Below, one piece after another: positions 56,212 to 64,000 of a stretch of 64,000 nucleotides of DNA (the first letter of the stretch is position 1; every line of letters begins with the position of its first letter). Below the pieces are notes generated by a model. The model saw only the letters and a program-made list of their open reading frames with translations, was not told the DNA's origin and did not search any database. Source of the stretch: Streptomyces sp. ALI-76-A (lineage in GTDB: Bacteria > Actinomycetota > Actinomycetes > Streptomycetales > Streptomycetaceae); assembly GCF_030287445.1 (NCBI RefSeq), contig NZ_JASVWB010000002.1, positions 6,820,001-6,884,000 of the forward strand, given 5' to 3'. Both the position numbers and the translations under genes were made by a program.

Positions 56212-56985
56212 CTAGGCCGTTGCCGCCGGTGGGGCCAGTTGGTGGGAGAGCCACGTCGGTACGCCCCCGAGGAGTCGGTACAACCGCCGCGCCTCCTCCC
56301 GCAACCGCGTCGCCTCCGGCTCCGTCTCCGCGTCGGCCAGGGACGCCAACGCGGGCGCCGTACCCACGAGGTAGCCCAACTCCTCCCGGATCCGCAGGGA
56401 TTCGGCGAAGCCGTGTCGCGCCTCCGCCAACTCTCCCTCGCGCAGGGCGAGTCCGGCGAGGTGGCGCCAGGTGAAGGAGAGGAGGAGCGCGTCGGAGTGG
56501 GCGGTCGCGCCCGCGTGGGCCCGCCGGTACGCGGCACGCGCGGCTTGCGGGGAGCCGGTCAGGTTCTCCGCGAGCAGGCCCCGGCGGAAGTCGAGCAGGG
56601 CCCGCCGCGGCGCCCCCGGCGTGATCAGCGCCGCCGCCCGCCCCAGCGCGGCCCGCGCCTCGTCGGCCCGGTCGCGGACGCCGTGCAGGGTGGCCGCGTA
56701 CGCGAGGTGCCCGCGTTCACAGGCCGCCGCGCCCCGCTCGTCGTCACCGTGGGCCAGGGCCTCCGCCGTGCGCAGCGCGTCCTCGGCCTCCTCCCAGCCC
56801 TGCTCGGTGTACAGGCACCGTTCCACCAGCAGCGCGGCCCGTTGCAGCGCGGCCGGCGCGGTGACCGGCTGGAGCAGGGCGGCCGCGTCGGCCCAGCAGG
56901 CGCGTGAGCGCAGCCGCCATACCGCGGTCTGCAGTGGATCGTCGCCCGCGGTCGTTCCGTAGCCAGACATGGCGGTGTGCGCCAC
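56212..56985 (-). CDS. TPR-like helical repeat protein
   Basis: The 257-residue protein is read from a GTG (VAHTAMSGYGTTAGDDP); GAGGG lies 7 bases before it, whereas the ATG five codons later has no site. The sequence is almost all helical with repeated Ala/Leu-rich pairs such as ALQRAALLVERCLYTEQGWEEAEDALRTAEALA, RADEARAALGRAAALI and GELAEARHGFAESLRIREELG, the pattern of degenerate tetratricopeptide repeats. It probably mediates protein contacts. There is no signal peptide. It lies 127 bases downstream of the PucR gene on the same strand. Confidence 0.75.
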   Translation of the reverse strand: MAHTAMSGYGTTAGDDPLQTAVWRLRSRACWADAAALLQPVTAPAALQRAALLVERCLYTEQGWEEAEDALRTAEALAHGDDERGAAACERGHLAYAATLHGVRDRADEARAALGRAAALITPGAPRRALLDFRRGLLAENLTGSPQAARAAYRRAHAGATAHSDALLLSFTWRHLAGLALREGELAEARHGFAESLRIREELGYLVGTAPALASLADAETEPEATRLREEARRLYRLLGGVPTWLSHQLAPPAATA

Positions 56986-57112
56986 GTTGCCCTCCCCGAG
57001 CACGCCATCGAGCTTTGGTTGGTGGCCGCATCTCAGCACGAATCCGCACGCCCGGCCAAGGGGGCGGGTGAAGGATTTCACAAAGTCGTGGGACGGGGCG
57101 GCCCTCGGGGTG

Positions 57113-58774
57113 TCAGCTCATGCGCAGTGCCAGGAAGAAGTCCAGCTTGTCCTCCAGGCGTGACAGGTCGCGGCTCGTCAACTGCTCGATCCGGCCGACG
57201 CGGTAGCGCAGTGTGTTGACGTGCAGGTGGAGACGGGTGGCGCAGCGGGTCCAGGAGCCGTCGCAGTCGAGGAATGCCTCCAGGGTGGGGATCAGTTCGG
57301 CGCGGTGGCGACGGTCGTAGTCGCGCAGCGGGTCCAGGAGGCGGGCGGTGAAGGCGCGGCGGACGTCGTCGGGGACGAAGGGGAGCAGGAGCACGTGCGA
57401 GGCCAGCTCGTGGTGGCCCGCCGCGCACACCCGGCCGGGGCGGGCCGCCGCCACGCGGCGGGCGTGCCGGGCCTCCTCCAGGGCGCCGCGCAGGCCCTCC
57501 GCCGAGTGGACGGACGCGCTCACCCCGAGACTGACCCGGCCGTCGTCGTCGAGGCCGGCCGCCAGGGGGTCCCGTACGGACTCCAGCAGGACGTCGGCCA
57601 GGATGCCCGCCTCCGAGCCGTCGTGCTCCGAGGAGACCGCCGGGAGGGGGACGAGGGCGACGGCCTCGTCGTCCGTGTGGGCCACCGCGACGCGGTCGGT
57701 GGGCTCGGTGCCGGCGGCGTGCGGGTCGGCCAGGATCTCCTCCAGCAGGGACTGCGCCGCCGGGCCGCCGCCCTGCCCTTCGACGCGGGCCACGACCACC
57801 TGCCACTGCGGGGCCGCGCCGAGGCCGGGCAGCAGCACCGGTGCGGCCACCCGCAGCCGGGCGGCGATCTCGGCGGGGGCGGCTCCCGTCTGCACCAGCT
57901 CCAGGACCTCCTGCGCCAGGCGGCGGCGGACCGCGCGGGACGCGTCCCGGCGGTCGCGTTCCACGGCGATCAGCTGGGTGACGCCCTCCAGCAGGTCCCG
58001 TCGTTCCTCGGGCCAGTCCCCGGCGTCCGCCTCCACGGCCAGCAGCCAGTCCGACAGCATCGTCTCGCGCGGGTCCCGGGAGACCTGCGGGGCGCGGCCG
58101 CCGCCACGGACCGGGAAGAGCGAGTAGGCGGTGGGGCCGAGGGTGACGCGGTGGGGGCCGCGGCGGCCGGTGCGGACCGCCGCCAGGTGCTCGGCCGCCA
58201 GCTTCGCGCGGACGTCGGCGGGCAGGGCGGGGCCCGGGATCTTCGGGCCCGCGATCAGGCGGCCGGTCGGGGACAGCACCCACGCCCGCAGGTCCAGGTC
58301 CGAGCCGAGCAGGTCCAGGACGACCTCCGGGCCGCCGCCCGCCGGACCCGAGATCATCATCCGGCGGTGCCGGTCGACCACGGCCGCGAGGTCTCCGGCC
58401 CGTTCGCCGGAGACCTGCCGTACGACGTGCTCGGTGATCGTCGCGAAGGCCACCGACTCGTGCACGGCGAAGAGGGGGAGCCGGTGGCGGGCGCAGGCGA
58501 CGACGAGATCGCCGGGGACCTCGCCGAGCTCGGCCTCGCCGGCGGCGAGGGCGGCCACGCCGGCCTGCGCCAGGATCCGTACGAACGGCTCGGAGTCCGC
58601 CGCGTTCCGGCGCCAGGCCAGGCCGGTGAGCACCAGTTCGCCGCCCGAGAGGTAGCGGCTGGGGTCGCGCAGGTCGGTGGTCATCACGCCCCGCACGGAG
58701 CGGTCCAGCTCGTCCTCGCCGCCGAGCAGCCGCAGGCCCAGCGCGTCGGTGTCCAGCAGTGCGCGCAGCCGCAT
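57113..58774 (-). CDS. PucR-family regulator of purine catabolism
   Basis: The 553-residue protein starts at MRLRALLDTDALGLRLLGGE. It has the N-terminal PucR purine-sensing domain (DRSVRGVMTTDLRDPSRYLSGGELVLTGLAWR, about 25-60, and ACARHRLPLFAVHESVAFATI), a central GGDEF-like region, and the C-terminal PucR helix-turn-helix (TRLHLHVNTLRYRVGRIEQL). PucR proteins control purine and allantoin breakdown genes. It is divergent from the xanthine dehydrogenase genes, which are its likely targets, with 364 bases between. Confidence 0.92.
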   Translation of the reverse strand: MRLRALLDTDALGLRLLGGEDELDRSVRGVMTTDLRDPSRYLSGGELVLTGLAWRRNAADSEPFVRILAQAGVAALAAGEAELGEVPGDLVVACARHRLPLFAVHESVAFATITEHVVRQVSGERAGDLAAVVDRHRRMMISGPAGGGPEVVLDLLGSDLDLRAWVLSPTGRLIAGPKIPGPALPADVRAKLAAEHLAAVRTGRRGPHRVTLGPTAYSLFPVRGGGRAPQVSRDPRETMLSDWLLAVEADAGDWPEERRDLLEGVTQLIAVERDRRDASRAVRRRLAQEVLELVQTGAAPAEIAARLRVAAPVLLPGLGAAPQWQVVVARVEGQGGGPAAQSLLEEILADPHAAGTEPTDRVAVAHTDDEAVALVPLPAVSSEHDGSEAGILADVLLESVRDPLAAGLDDDGRVSLGVSASVHSAEGLRGALEEARHARRVAAARPGRVCAAGHHELASHVLLLPFVPDDVRRAFTARLLDPLRDYDRRHRAELIPTLEAFLDCDGSWTRCATRLHLHVNTLRYRVGRIEQLTSRDLSRLEDKLDFFLALRMS

Positions 58775-59138
58775 TCTCGTCGCCGCCGTTCCTTGTCTCG
58801 AAAACTACGATGAAGTCTGAGGGGCTTGTCGGGAAGGAGGCGGGCCCCGGAGGTGGGCTCGGGCGCTCTCCGCCTTCGGACTGTGTCCCAGGTCACGCGG
58901 GGCGCGTCTCGCGTTTCCGCGGGAGAACGAAGGGGTTTCCGATGGCCTGTGTTCATACGAATCTACAAGATGACCTCCCTGGCCAGCCAACTCCTTCATG
59001 GTTTCCGTGACTGACCCGGTCGGCGGACGGCGCTGTGTACTGGCCTGACCGAGCGTGAACAGCACATGAACGAGCCGCGCCCGCCGCACACGGACTGGCT
59101 CACTCCGTACGACCCACGAGACGAAGAAGAGAGCCGGC
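58775..59138. other. divergent promoter region between pucR-like and xdh genes
   Basis: The 364 bases between the PucR start and the FAD-subunit start hold the divergent promoters. The stretch near 58930-59000 is AT-richer (CATACGAATCTACAAGATGA) and is the best place for promoters and PucR sites. I see no perfect long palindrome. Several short open frames here overlap and lack family features, so no gene is called. Confidence 0.5.
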
Positions 59139-60029
59139 ATGGACTTCCTTCGCCCCGCCAGCTGGGAGGAGGCGCTCGCCGCGAAGGCCGAGCACCCCAC
59201 CGCTGTACCGATCGCGGGCGGCACCGATGTGATGGTCGAGATCAACTTCGACCACCGCCGGCCCGAGTACCTCCTCGATCTCACCCGCGTCGGCGACCTC
59301 TACGAGTGGGAGGTCGGCGAGGACAGCGTGCGGCTCGGTGCCTCCGTCCCGTACGCGAGGATCATGGACCGGCTGCGGGCCGAGCTGCCGGGCCTGGCCC
59401 TCGCCTCGCACACGGTCGCCTCCCCGCAGATCCGCAACCGCGGCGGCGTCGGCGGCAACCTCGGCACGGCCTCCCCGGCCGGCGACGCCCACCCCGCCCT
59501 GCTGGCGGCGGGCGCGCACGTCGAGGCCGAGTCGGTGCGGGGGTCGCGGCTGATCCCGATCGACGACTTCTACACCGGCGTGAAGCGCAACGCGCTCGCC
59601 GCCGACGAGCTCATCCGGGCCGTGCACGTCAAGAAGGCCGACGGGCCGCAGCAGTACTCCAAGGTCGGTACGCGCAACGCCATGGTCATCGCGGTGTGCG
59701 CCTTCGGGCTCGCGCTGCATCCCGCGACGCGGACCGTGCGGACGGGGATCGGCTCGGCCGCGCCCACGCCGGTCCGGGCGAAGGCCGCGGAGGAGTTCCT
59801 GAACGCGGCCCTCGACGAAGGCGGCTTCTGGGACAACGGGAAGATCATCACCCCGTCGGTCGCCAAGCAGTTCGCGGACCTGTGCGCCGCCGCCTGCAAC
59901 CCGATCGACGACGTCCGGGGCACCGCGAGCTACCGGCGCCACGCGGTCGGCGTCATGGCCCGCCGCACGCTGACCTGGACCTGGGAGTCGTACCGCGGCA
60001 CCGCCGCCCGCAGCGAGGGAGTCGCCTGA
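59139..60029 (+). CDS. xanthine dehydrogenase FAD-binding subunit
   Basis: The 296-residue protein starts at MDFLRPASWEEALAAKAEHP (GAAGAAGAGAG upstream). The FAD-binding PCMH-type fold has PIAGGTDVMVEINFDHRRPE and the second flavin loop NRGGVGGNLGTASPAGDAHPALLA, followed by the CO-dehydrogenase flavoprotein C-terminal domain. It passes electrons from the 2Fe-2S subunit to NAD or another acceptor. Its stop overlaps the next start by one base (TGATG). Part of a three-subunit bacterial xanthine dehydrogenase. Confidence 0.92.
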   Translation: MDFLRPASWEEALAAKAEHPTAVPIAGGTDVMVEINFDHRRPEYLLDLTRVGDLYEWEVGEDSVRLGASVPYARIMDRLRAELPGLALASHTVASPQIRNRGGVGGNLGTASPAGDAHPALLAAGAHVEAESVRGSRLIPIDDFYTGVKRNALAADELIRAVHVKKADGPQQYSKVGTRNAMVIAVCAFGLALHPATRTVRTGIGSAAPTPVRAKAAEEFLNAALDEGGFWDNGKIITPSVAKQFADLCAAACNPIDDVRGTASYRRHAVGVMARRTLTWTWESYRGTAARSEGVA

Positions 60030-60601
60030 TGCGCGTCAGTTTCACGGTCAACGGCCGTCCGCAGGTAGCCGACGACGTGTGGGAGGGCGAGTCCCTGCTG
60101 TACGTGCTGCGCGAGCGGCTCGGCCTGCCCGGATCGAAGAACGCCTGCGAGCAGGGCGAGTGCGGATCGTGCACCGTCCGCCTGGACGGGGTGCCGGTGT
60201 GTTCCTGCCTGGTCGCCGCCGGACAGGTGGAGGGCCGGGAGGTCGGCACCGTCGAGGGGCTCGCCGAGTACGCCAGACAGCGCTCCTGCGGGACGGGAGC
60301 CTGCGGCACCTCGCTGGAGCAGGCCCGTCGCTGGGCCGCCGAAGGCCAGGACTCGCACACCGGCGAGGGCACCGAACTCTCGCCCGTCCAGCAGGCGTTC
60401 ATCGACGCCGGCGCCGTCCAGTGCGGCTTCTGCACCCCCGGGCTGCTGGTCGCGGCCGACGAGATGCTGGAGCACAACCCGAATCCGACCGACGCGGACA
60501 TCCGCGAGGCGCTCTCGGGCAACCTGTGCCGCTGCACCGGCTACGAGAAGATCATGGACGCGGTCCGCCTGGCGGCCGCCCGGCAGGGAGAGGCGGTCTG
60601 A
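60029..60601 (+). CDS. xanthine dehydrogenase 2Fe-2S subunit
   Basis: The 190-residue protein starts at MRVSFTVNGRPQVADDVWEG. The plant-type ferredoxin domain has C40-x4-C45-x2-C48 (CEQGECGSC) and Cys60, and the helical second domain has CGFCTPG and CRCTGYEKI. An insert of about 35 residues between the two domains (from ARQRSCGTGACGTS to GEGTELSP) carries two extra Cys (87 and 92) and makes the protein longer than typical members (about 155-165). It relays electrons from molybdenum to FAD. Confidence 0.92.
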   Translation: MRVSFTVNGRPQVADDVWEGESLLYVLRERLGLPGSKNACEQGECGSCTVRLDGVPVCSCLVAAGQVEGREVGTVEGLAEYARQRSCGTGACGTSLEQARRWAAEGQDSHTGEGTELSPVQQAFIDAGAVQCGFCTPGLLVAADEMLEHNPNPTDADIREALSGNLCRCTGYEKIMDAVRLAAARQGEAV

Positions 60602-60603
60602 GC

Positions 60604-62997
60604 ATGCCCACCGACAGCGCCCCCATCGGCACTCCCACCAAGCTCACCCAGGGTTCCGGCACCAAGGGCGGCATCGGCGAGTCCACGCTCCGCCCGGACG
60701 GCACCCTCAAGGTCACCGGCGAGTTCGCGTACTCGTCCGACATGTGGCACGAGGACATGCTCTGGGGACAGATCCTGCGCTCCCCGGTCGCGCACGCCGA
60801 GATCGTGTCCATCGACACCTCCGAGGCGCTGGCCCTGCCCGGCGTCCACGCCGTCCTGACGTACGACGACCTGCCGACCGACGTGCGGACCTACGGCCTG
60901 GAGATCCAGGACACCCCGGTCCTCGCGCACGGCAAGGTCCGCCACCACGGAGAGCCGGTCGCCGTCGTCGCCGCCGACCACCCCGAGACCGCCCGCCGCG
61001 CCGCCGCCAAGATCAAGGTCGAGTACCGCGAACTCCCGGTCATCACCGACGAGGCCTCCGCGACCGCGCCGGACGCGATCCTGGTCCACGAGGGCCGCGA
61101 CGACCACCACATCGGTCATGTGCCGCATCCGAACATCCTCCACCGGCAGCCGGTGGTCCGCGGGAACGTGGCGGAGGCCGCGAGCAAGGCCGATGTCGTC
61201 GTCCGGGGCGAGTACACCTTCGGCATGCAGGACCAGGCGTTCCTCGGCCCCGAGTCCGGCCTCGCCGTGCCCGACGAGGACGGCGGCGTCCACCTCTACG
61301 TCGCCACCCAGTGGCTCCACTCCGACCTGCGCCAGATCGCGCCCGTCCTCGGCCTGCCCGAGCGCAAGGTGCGGATGACGCTGTCCGGTGTCGGCGGCGC
61401 GTTCGGCGGCCGTGAGGACCTGTCGATGCAGATCCACGCCTGCCTGCTGGCCCTGCGCACGGGCCGGCCCGTCAAGATCGTCTACAACCGGTTCGAGTCC
61501 TTCTTCGGCCACGTCCACCGCCACCCGGCCAAGCTGTCCTACGAGCACGGGGCGACGAAGGACGGCAAGCTCACCCACCTCAAGGCCCGGATCGTGCTCG
61601 ACGGCGGAGCGTACGCCTCCGCCTCCCCGGCCGTCGTCGGCAACGCCGCCTCGCTCGGCGCGGGCCCCTACGTCGTCGACGACGTGGAGATCGAGGCCAT
61701 CGCCCTCTACACCAACAACCCGCCCTGCGGCGCGATGCGCGGCTTCGGCGCGGTGCAGGCCTGCTTCGCCTACGAGGCGCAGATGGACAAGCTGGCCGAG
61801 CGGCTCGGCATGGATCCGGTGGAGTTCCGGCAGCGGAACGCCATGGAGCAGGGCACGCTGCTGCCGACCGGCCAGCCCGTCGACTCCCCGGCGCCGGTCG
61901 CCGAACTCCTGCGCCGCGTCAAGGCGATGCCGATGCCCCCGGAGCGCCAGTGGGAGTCCAGCGAGGGCGCCGACGTACGGCAGCTGCCCGGCGGGCTGTC
62001 CAACACCACGCACGGCGAAGGCGTCGTCCGCGGGGTGGGCTACGCGGTCGGCATCAAGAACGTCGGCTTCTCCGAGGGCTTCGACGACTACTCGACCGCC
62101 CGGGTGCGCATGGAGGTCGTCGGCGGGGAGCCGGTGGCGACCGTGCACACCGCGATGGCGGAGGTCGGGCAGGGCGGGGTCACCGTGCACGCGCAGATCG
62201 CCCGCACCGAGCTGGGCGTCGCCCAGGTGACGATCCAGCCGGCCGACACCCAGGTCGGCAGCGCCGGTTCGACGTCCGCGTCACGGCAGACGTACGTCAC
62301 CGGCGGCGCCGTCAAGAACTCCTGCGAACTGGTCCGGGAGAAGGTCCTGGAGATCGGGCGGCGCAAGTTCGGCTCCTACCACCCCGCCTGGGCGACCGCC
62401 GAACTGGTGCTGGAGGGCGGCAAGGTCGTCACCGACGGCGGCGAGGTCCTCGCCGGCCTGGCCGACGTCCTGGAGGACGAGGCCGTCGAGGTGGAGGCGG
62501 AGTGGCGGCACCGGCCGACCGAACCCTTCGACCTGCGCACCGGGCAGGGCAACGGCCATGTGCAGTACTCCTTCGCCGCGCACCGCGCCGTCGTCGAGGT
62601 CGACACGGAACTCGGCCTGGTGAAGGTCATCGAGCTGGCCTGCGCCCAGGACGTCGGCAAGGCGCTCAACCCGCTGTCCGTCCTCGGGCAGATCCAGGGC
62701 GGCACGACCCAGGGGCTGGGCATGGCCGTCATGGAGGAGATCGTCGTCGATCCGAGGACGGCGAAGGTCAAGAACCCCTCCTTCACGGACTACCTCATCC
62801 CCACCATCCTCGACACGCCGACCATCCCGGTCGACATGCTCGAACTCGCCGACGACCACGCCCCGTACGGGCTGCGCGGCGTCGGTGAGGCCCCCACCCT
62901 GTCGTCGACGCCGGCGGTCCTCGCGGCGATCCGCGCGGCGACCGGTCTGGAGCTGAACAGGACGCCGGTACGTCCCGAACACCTCACGGGAACCTGA
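60604..62997 (+). CDS. xanthine dehydrogenase molybdenum-binding subunit
   Basis: The 797-residue protein starts 2 bases after the previous stop. It has the aldehyde oxidase/xanthine dehydrogenase a/b hammerhead domain (about 40-150, GEFAYSSDMWHEDMLWGQIL) and the molybdopterin domain with GGAFGGREDL, GAMRGFGAVQACFAYEAQMD, GQGGVTVHAQIA and the catalytic Glu in GVGEAPTLSSTP near the C-terminus. It hydroxylates hypoxanthine to xanthine and xanthine to urate. The cofactor-insertion protein XdhC is not in the window. Confidence 0.93.
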   Translation: MPTDSAPIGTPTKLTQGSGTKGGIGESTLRPDGTLKVTGEFAYSSDMWHEDMLWGQILRSPVAHAEIVSIDTSEALALPGVHAVLTYDDLPTDVRTYGLEIQDTPVLAHGKVRHHGEPVAVVAADHPETARRAAAKIKVEYRELPVITDEASATAPDAILVHEGRDDHHIGHVPHPNILHRQPVVRGNVAEAASKADVVVRGEYTFGMQDQAFLGPESGLAVPDEDGGVHLYVATQWLHSDLRQIAPVLGLPERKVRMTLSGVGGAFGGREDLSMQIHACLLALRTGRPVKIVYNRFESFFGHVHRHPAKLSYEHGATKDGKLTHLKARIVLDGGAYASASPAVVGNAASLGAGPYVVDDVEIEAIALYTNNPPCGAMRGFGAVQACFAYEAQMDKLAERLGMDPVEFRQRNAMEQGTLLPTGQPVDSPAPVAELLRRVKAMPMPPERQWESSEGADVRQLPGGLSNTTHGEGVVRGVGYAVGIKNVGFSEGFDDYSTARVRMEVVGGEPVATVHTAMAEVGQGGVTVHAQIARTELGVAQVTIQPADTQVGSAGSTSASRQTYVTGGAVKNSCELVREKVLEIGRRKFGSYHPAWATAELVLEGGKVVTDGGEVLAGLADVLEDEAVEVEAEWRHRPTEPFDLRTGQGNGHVQYSFAAHRAVVEVDTELGLVKVIELACAQDVGKALNPLSVLGQIQGGTTQGLGMAVMEEIVVDPRTAKVKNPSFTDYLIPTILDTPTIPVDMLELADDHAPYGLRGVGEAPTLSSTPAVLAAIRAATGLELNRTPVRPEHLTGT

Positions 62998-63002
62998 GTC
63001 CC

Positions 63003-63023
63003 GCGGGGGACCGGGTCCCCCGC
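63003..63023. terminator. hairpin after the xdh genes
   Basis: GCGGGGGAC-CGG-GTCCCCCGC is a perfect 9-bp stem with a 3-base loop, 6 bases after the last xdh stop. It is well placed to end or attenuate the xdh transcript before the permease gene. Confidence 0.7.
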
Positions 63024-63074
63024 CTTCCCGTTGTCCGTCTCGGGCCGTCCCCCGGGTCGTGCACCTCCCCACAT

Positions 63075-63100
63075 CCCGTACGCCGTCGGCGGCGTACGGG
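63075..63100. promoter_or_regulatory. 10-bp inverted repeat before the purine permease
   Basis: CCCGTACGCC (63075-63084) and GGCGTACGGG (63091-63100) form a perfect inverted repeat with a 6-base loop, 30 bases before the permease start. It may be an operator or a second hairpin in the mRNA leader. Confidence 0.5.
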
Positions 63101-63129
63101 TGCCCCTGTGAACCTTGGGAGCAGGCCAC

Positions 63130-64000
63130 ATGACCCAGCAGTCACTGGAATCCGGGACCACGGCCGACGACGCGGGCGAAGGAACCCGCGTCCCGGCCGG
63201 CAGGTCCTGGCTCGACCGGTACTTCCACATATCCCGGCGGAACTCGACGGTCGCGCGCGAAGTGCGCGGCGGCGTCACCACCTTCATGGCGATGGCGTAC
63301 ATCCTCCTGCTCAACCCCCTGATCCTGTCCGGCGAGGACGTGGCGGGAGACACCCTCGGCCGGCCGGCACTGATCACCGCGACCGCGTTCGCCGCCGCCC
63401 TCAGCACGCTCCTGATGGGGTTCCTCGGCAAGGTGCCGCTGGCCCTGGCCGCCGGCCTGTCCGTCTCCGGAGTGCTTGCCTCGCAGGTCGCGCCCCACAT
63501 GACCTGGCCGCAGGCGATGGGCATGTGCGTGCTGTACGGCGTCGTCATCATGCTGCTGGTCGTCACCGGCCTGCGTGAGATGATCATGAACGCGATCCCG
63601 CTCGCGCTCAAGCACGCGATCACCATGGGCATCGGCCTGTTCGTCGCCCTCATCGGCTTCTACAAGGCCGGCTTCGTCCACCGGGGCGAGGCGACCCCCG
63701 TCTCCCTCGGACCCGCGGGCGAACTGGCCGGCTGGCCGGTGCTGTTCTTCGCCGTAACCCTCCTCGCGATCTTCATGCTCCAGGCCCGCGGGGTCCCCGG
63801 CGCGATCCTGCTCGGCATCGTCGGCGGCACCGTACTCGCCGTGCTCCTCAACGCGCTGGACGTCATCGACCCGAAGCAGTGGGCGAGCGGCGCCCCCGAA
63901 CTGCACGGCGGCGCGGTCTCCCTGCCCGACTTCTCGGTCTTCGGCGACGTCGAGTTCGGCGGCTGGGGCGAGGCCGGCGCGATGACCGTCGGCATGATCG
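63130..64000 (+). CDS. NCS2 purine permease, AzgA type (partial)
   Basis: 290 codons are present before the window ends. It starts at MTQQSLESGTTADDAGEGTR, with GGGAGCAGG upstream. The membrane part begins with RRNSTVAREVRGGVTTFMAMAYILLLNPLIL, typical of AzgA-like hypoxanthine/guanine permeases of the NCS2 family, followed by ITATAFAAALSTLLMGFLGKVPLALAAGLSV and ALKHAITMGIGLFVALIGFYKAGF. Function: proton-driven purine uptake, supplying the neighbouring xanthine dehydrogenase. The C-terminal helices lie beyond the window. Confidence 0.9.
   Translation, partial: MTQQSLESGTTADDAGEGTRVPAGRSWLDRYFHISRRNSTVAREVRGGVTTFMAMAYILLLNPLILSGEDVAGDTLGRPALITATAFAAALSTLLMGFLGKVPLALAAGLSVSGVLASQVAPHMTWPQAMGMCVLYGVVIMLLVVTGLREMIMNAIPLALKHAITMGIGLFVALIGFYKAGFVHRGEATPVSLGPAGELAGWPVLFFAVTLLAIFMLQARGVPGAILLGIVGGTVLAVLLNALDVIDPKQWASGAPELHGGAVSLPDFSVFGDVEFGGWGEAGAMTVGMI

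Noticed and set aside
59066..60601. Large open frame starting at ATG 59066 that runs through the FAD subunit into the 2Fe-2S frame
   Set aside because: Only its last part, from 60029, has family motifs; the upstream portion is an out-of-frame shadow of the FAD-subunit gene.

Overview
The window looks like a stretch of a Streptomyces chromosome. The DNA is very GC-rich, with G or C in nearly every third codon position. Many starts are GTG (and apparently TTG or CTG), TGA stops dominate, twin-arginine signals are frequent, and one gene (34223-35476) closely matches what I remember of Streptomyces alditol oxidase AldO. No tRNA, rRNA, phage integrase, transposase or CRISPR array was seen. All names rest on reading the sequence and recalling families; no database search was run.

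Left part (1-22000): a cut-off ThuA-like gene end, a LacI-type regulator, a carboxylesterase, a degenerate 36-39 bp minisatellite, a homocysteine methyltransferase (mmuM) divergent from an APC permease, and an aminoglycoside-phosphotransferase-like kinase. Then comes a secreted polysaccharide-degrading block aimed at rhamnogalacturonan-I and arabinogalactan: a beta-strand-repeat surface protein, a GH43 arabinan-active enzyme, a GH43 plus CBM13 exo-galactanase, a PL4 rhamnogalacturonan lyase and a CE12 rhamnogalacturonan acetylesterase. LacI-type operator cores (AAGCGCTT) lie before the LacI gene and in the PL4/CE12 divergent region. After it come a small lipoprotein, a TetR regulator with a 15-bp operator palindrome, an MFS pseudogene, a secreted EEP phosphodiesterase with a lectin-like tail, and a His-rich PHP phosphoesterase coupled to a 170-aa unknown.

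Middle part (22000-42600): an MFS exporter, a three-gene ABC-2 exporter, and a sugar importer operon (binding lipoprotein, two permeases, GH2 beta-galactosidase) next to a ROK regulator, plausibly taking up the galactosides released by the secreted enzymes. Next are aldO divergent from a radical SAM enzyme with an unusual CX8CX2C cluster motif, a one-polypeptide sigma-factor / zinc anti-sigma / membrane / CBM2 protein, rsgA behind a possible leader peptide and hairpin, and an Ada-AlkA plus Ogt alkylation-repair pair joined by a repeat that makes a ladder of overlapping start and stop codons.

Right part (42600-64000): an F420-type oxidoreductase, a DUF456 membrane protein, a proline-rich PP2C-like protein with in-frame repeats, a pyruvate oxidase-like ThDP enzyme (poxB), an HTH-membrane protein with repeats, a decayed GH38 alpha-mannosidase, an RsbW-like ATPase, a DUF2637 protein, a siderophore-type ferric reductase behind an iron box, a GntR regulator, a repeat-rich intergenic region, a TPR-like protein, and a purine catabolism cluster: PucR regulator divergent from xanthine dehydrogenase FAD, 2Fe-2S and molybdopterin subunits, followed by an NCS2 purine permease cut by the window end.

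The strongest candidates for something under-described are the sigma/anti-sigma/CBM2 fusion (37223-38695), the radical SAM enzyme paired with aldO (35652-36977), and the translational-coupling ladder in front of ogt (41541-41673).
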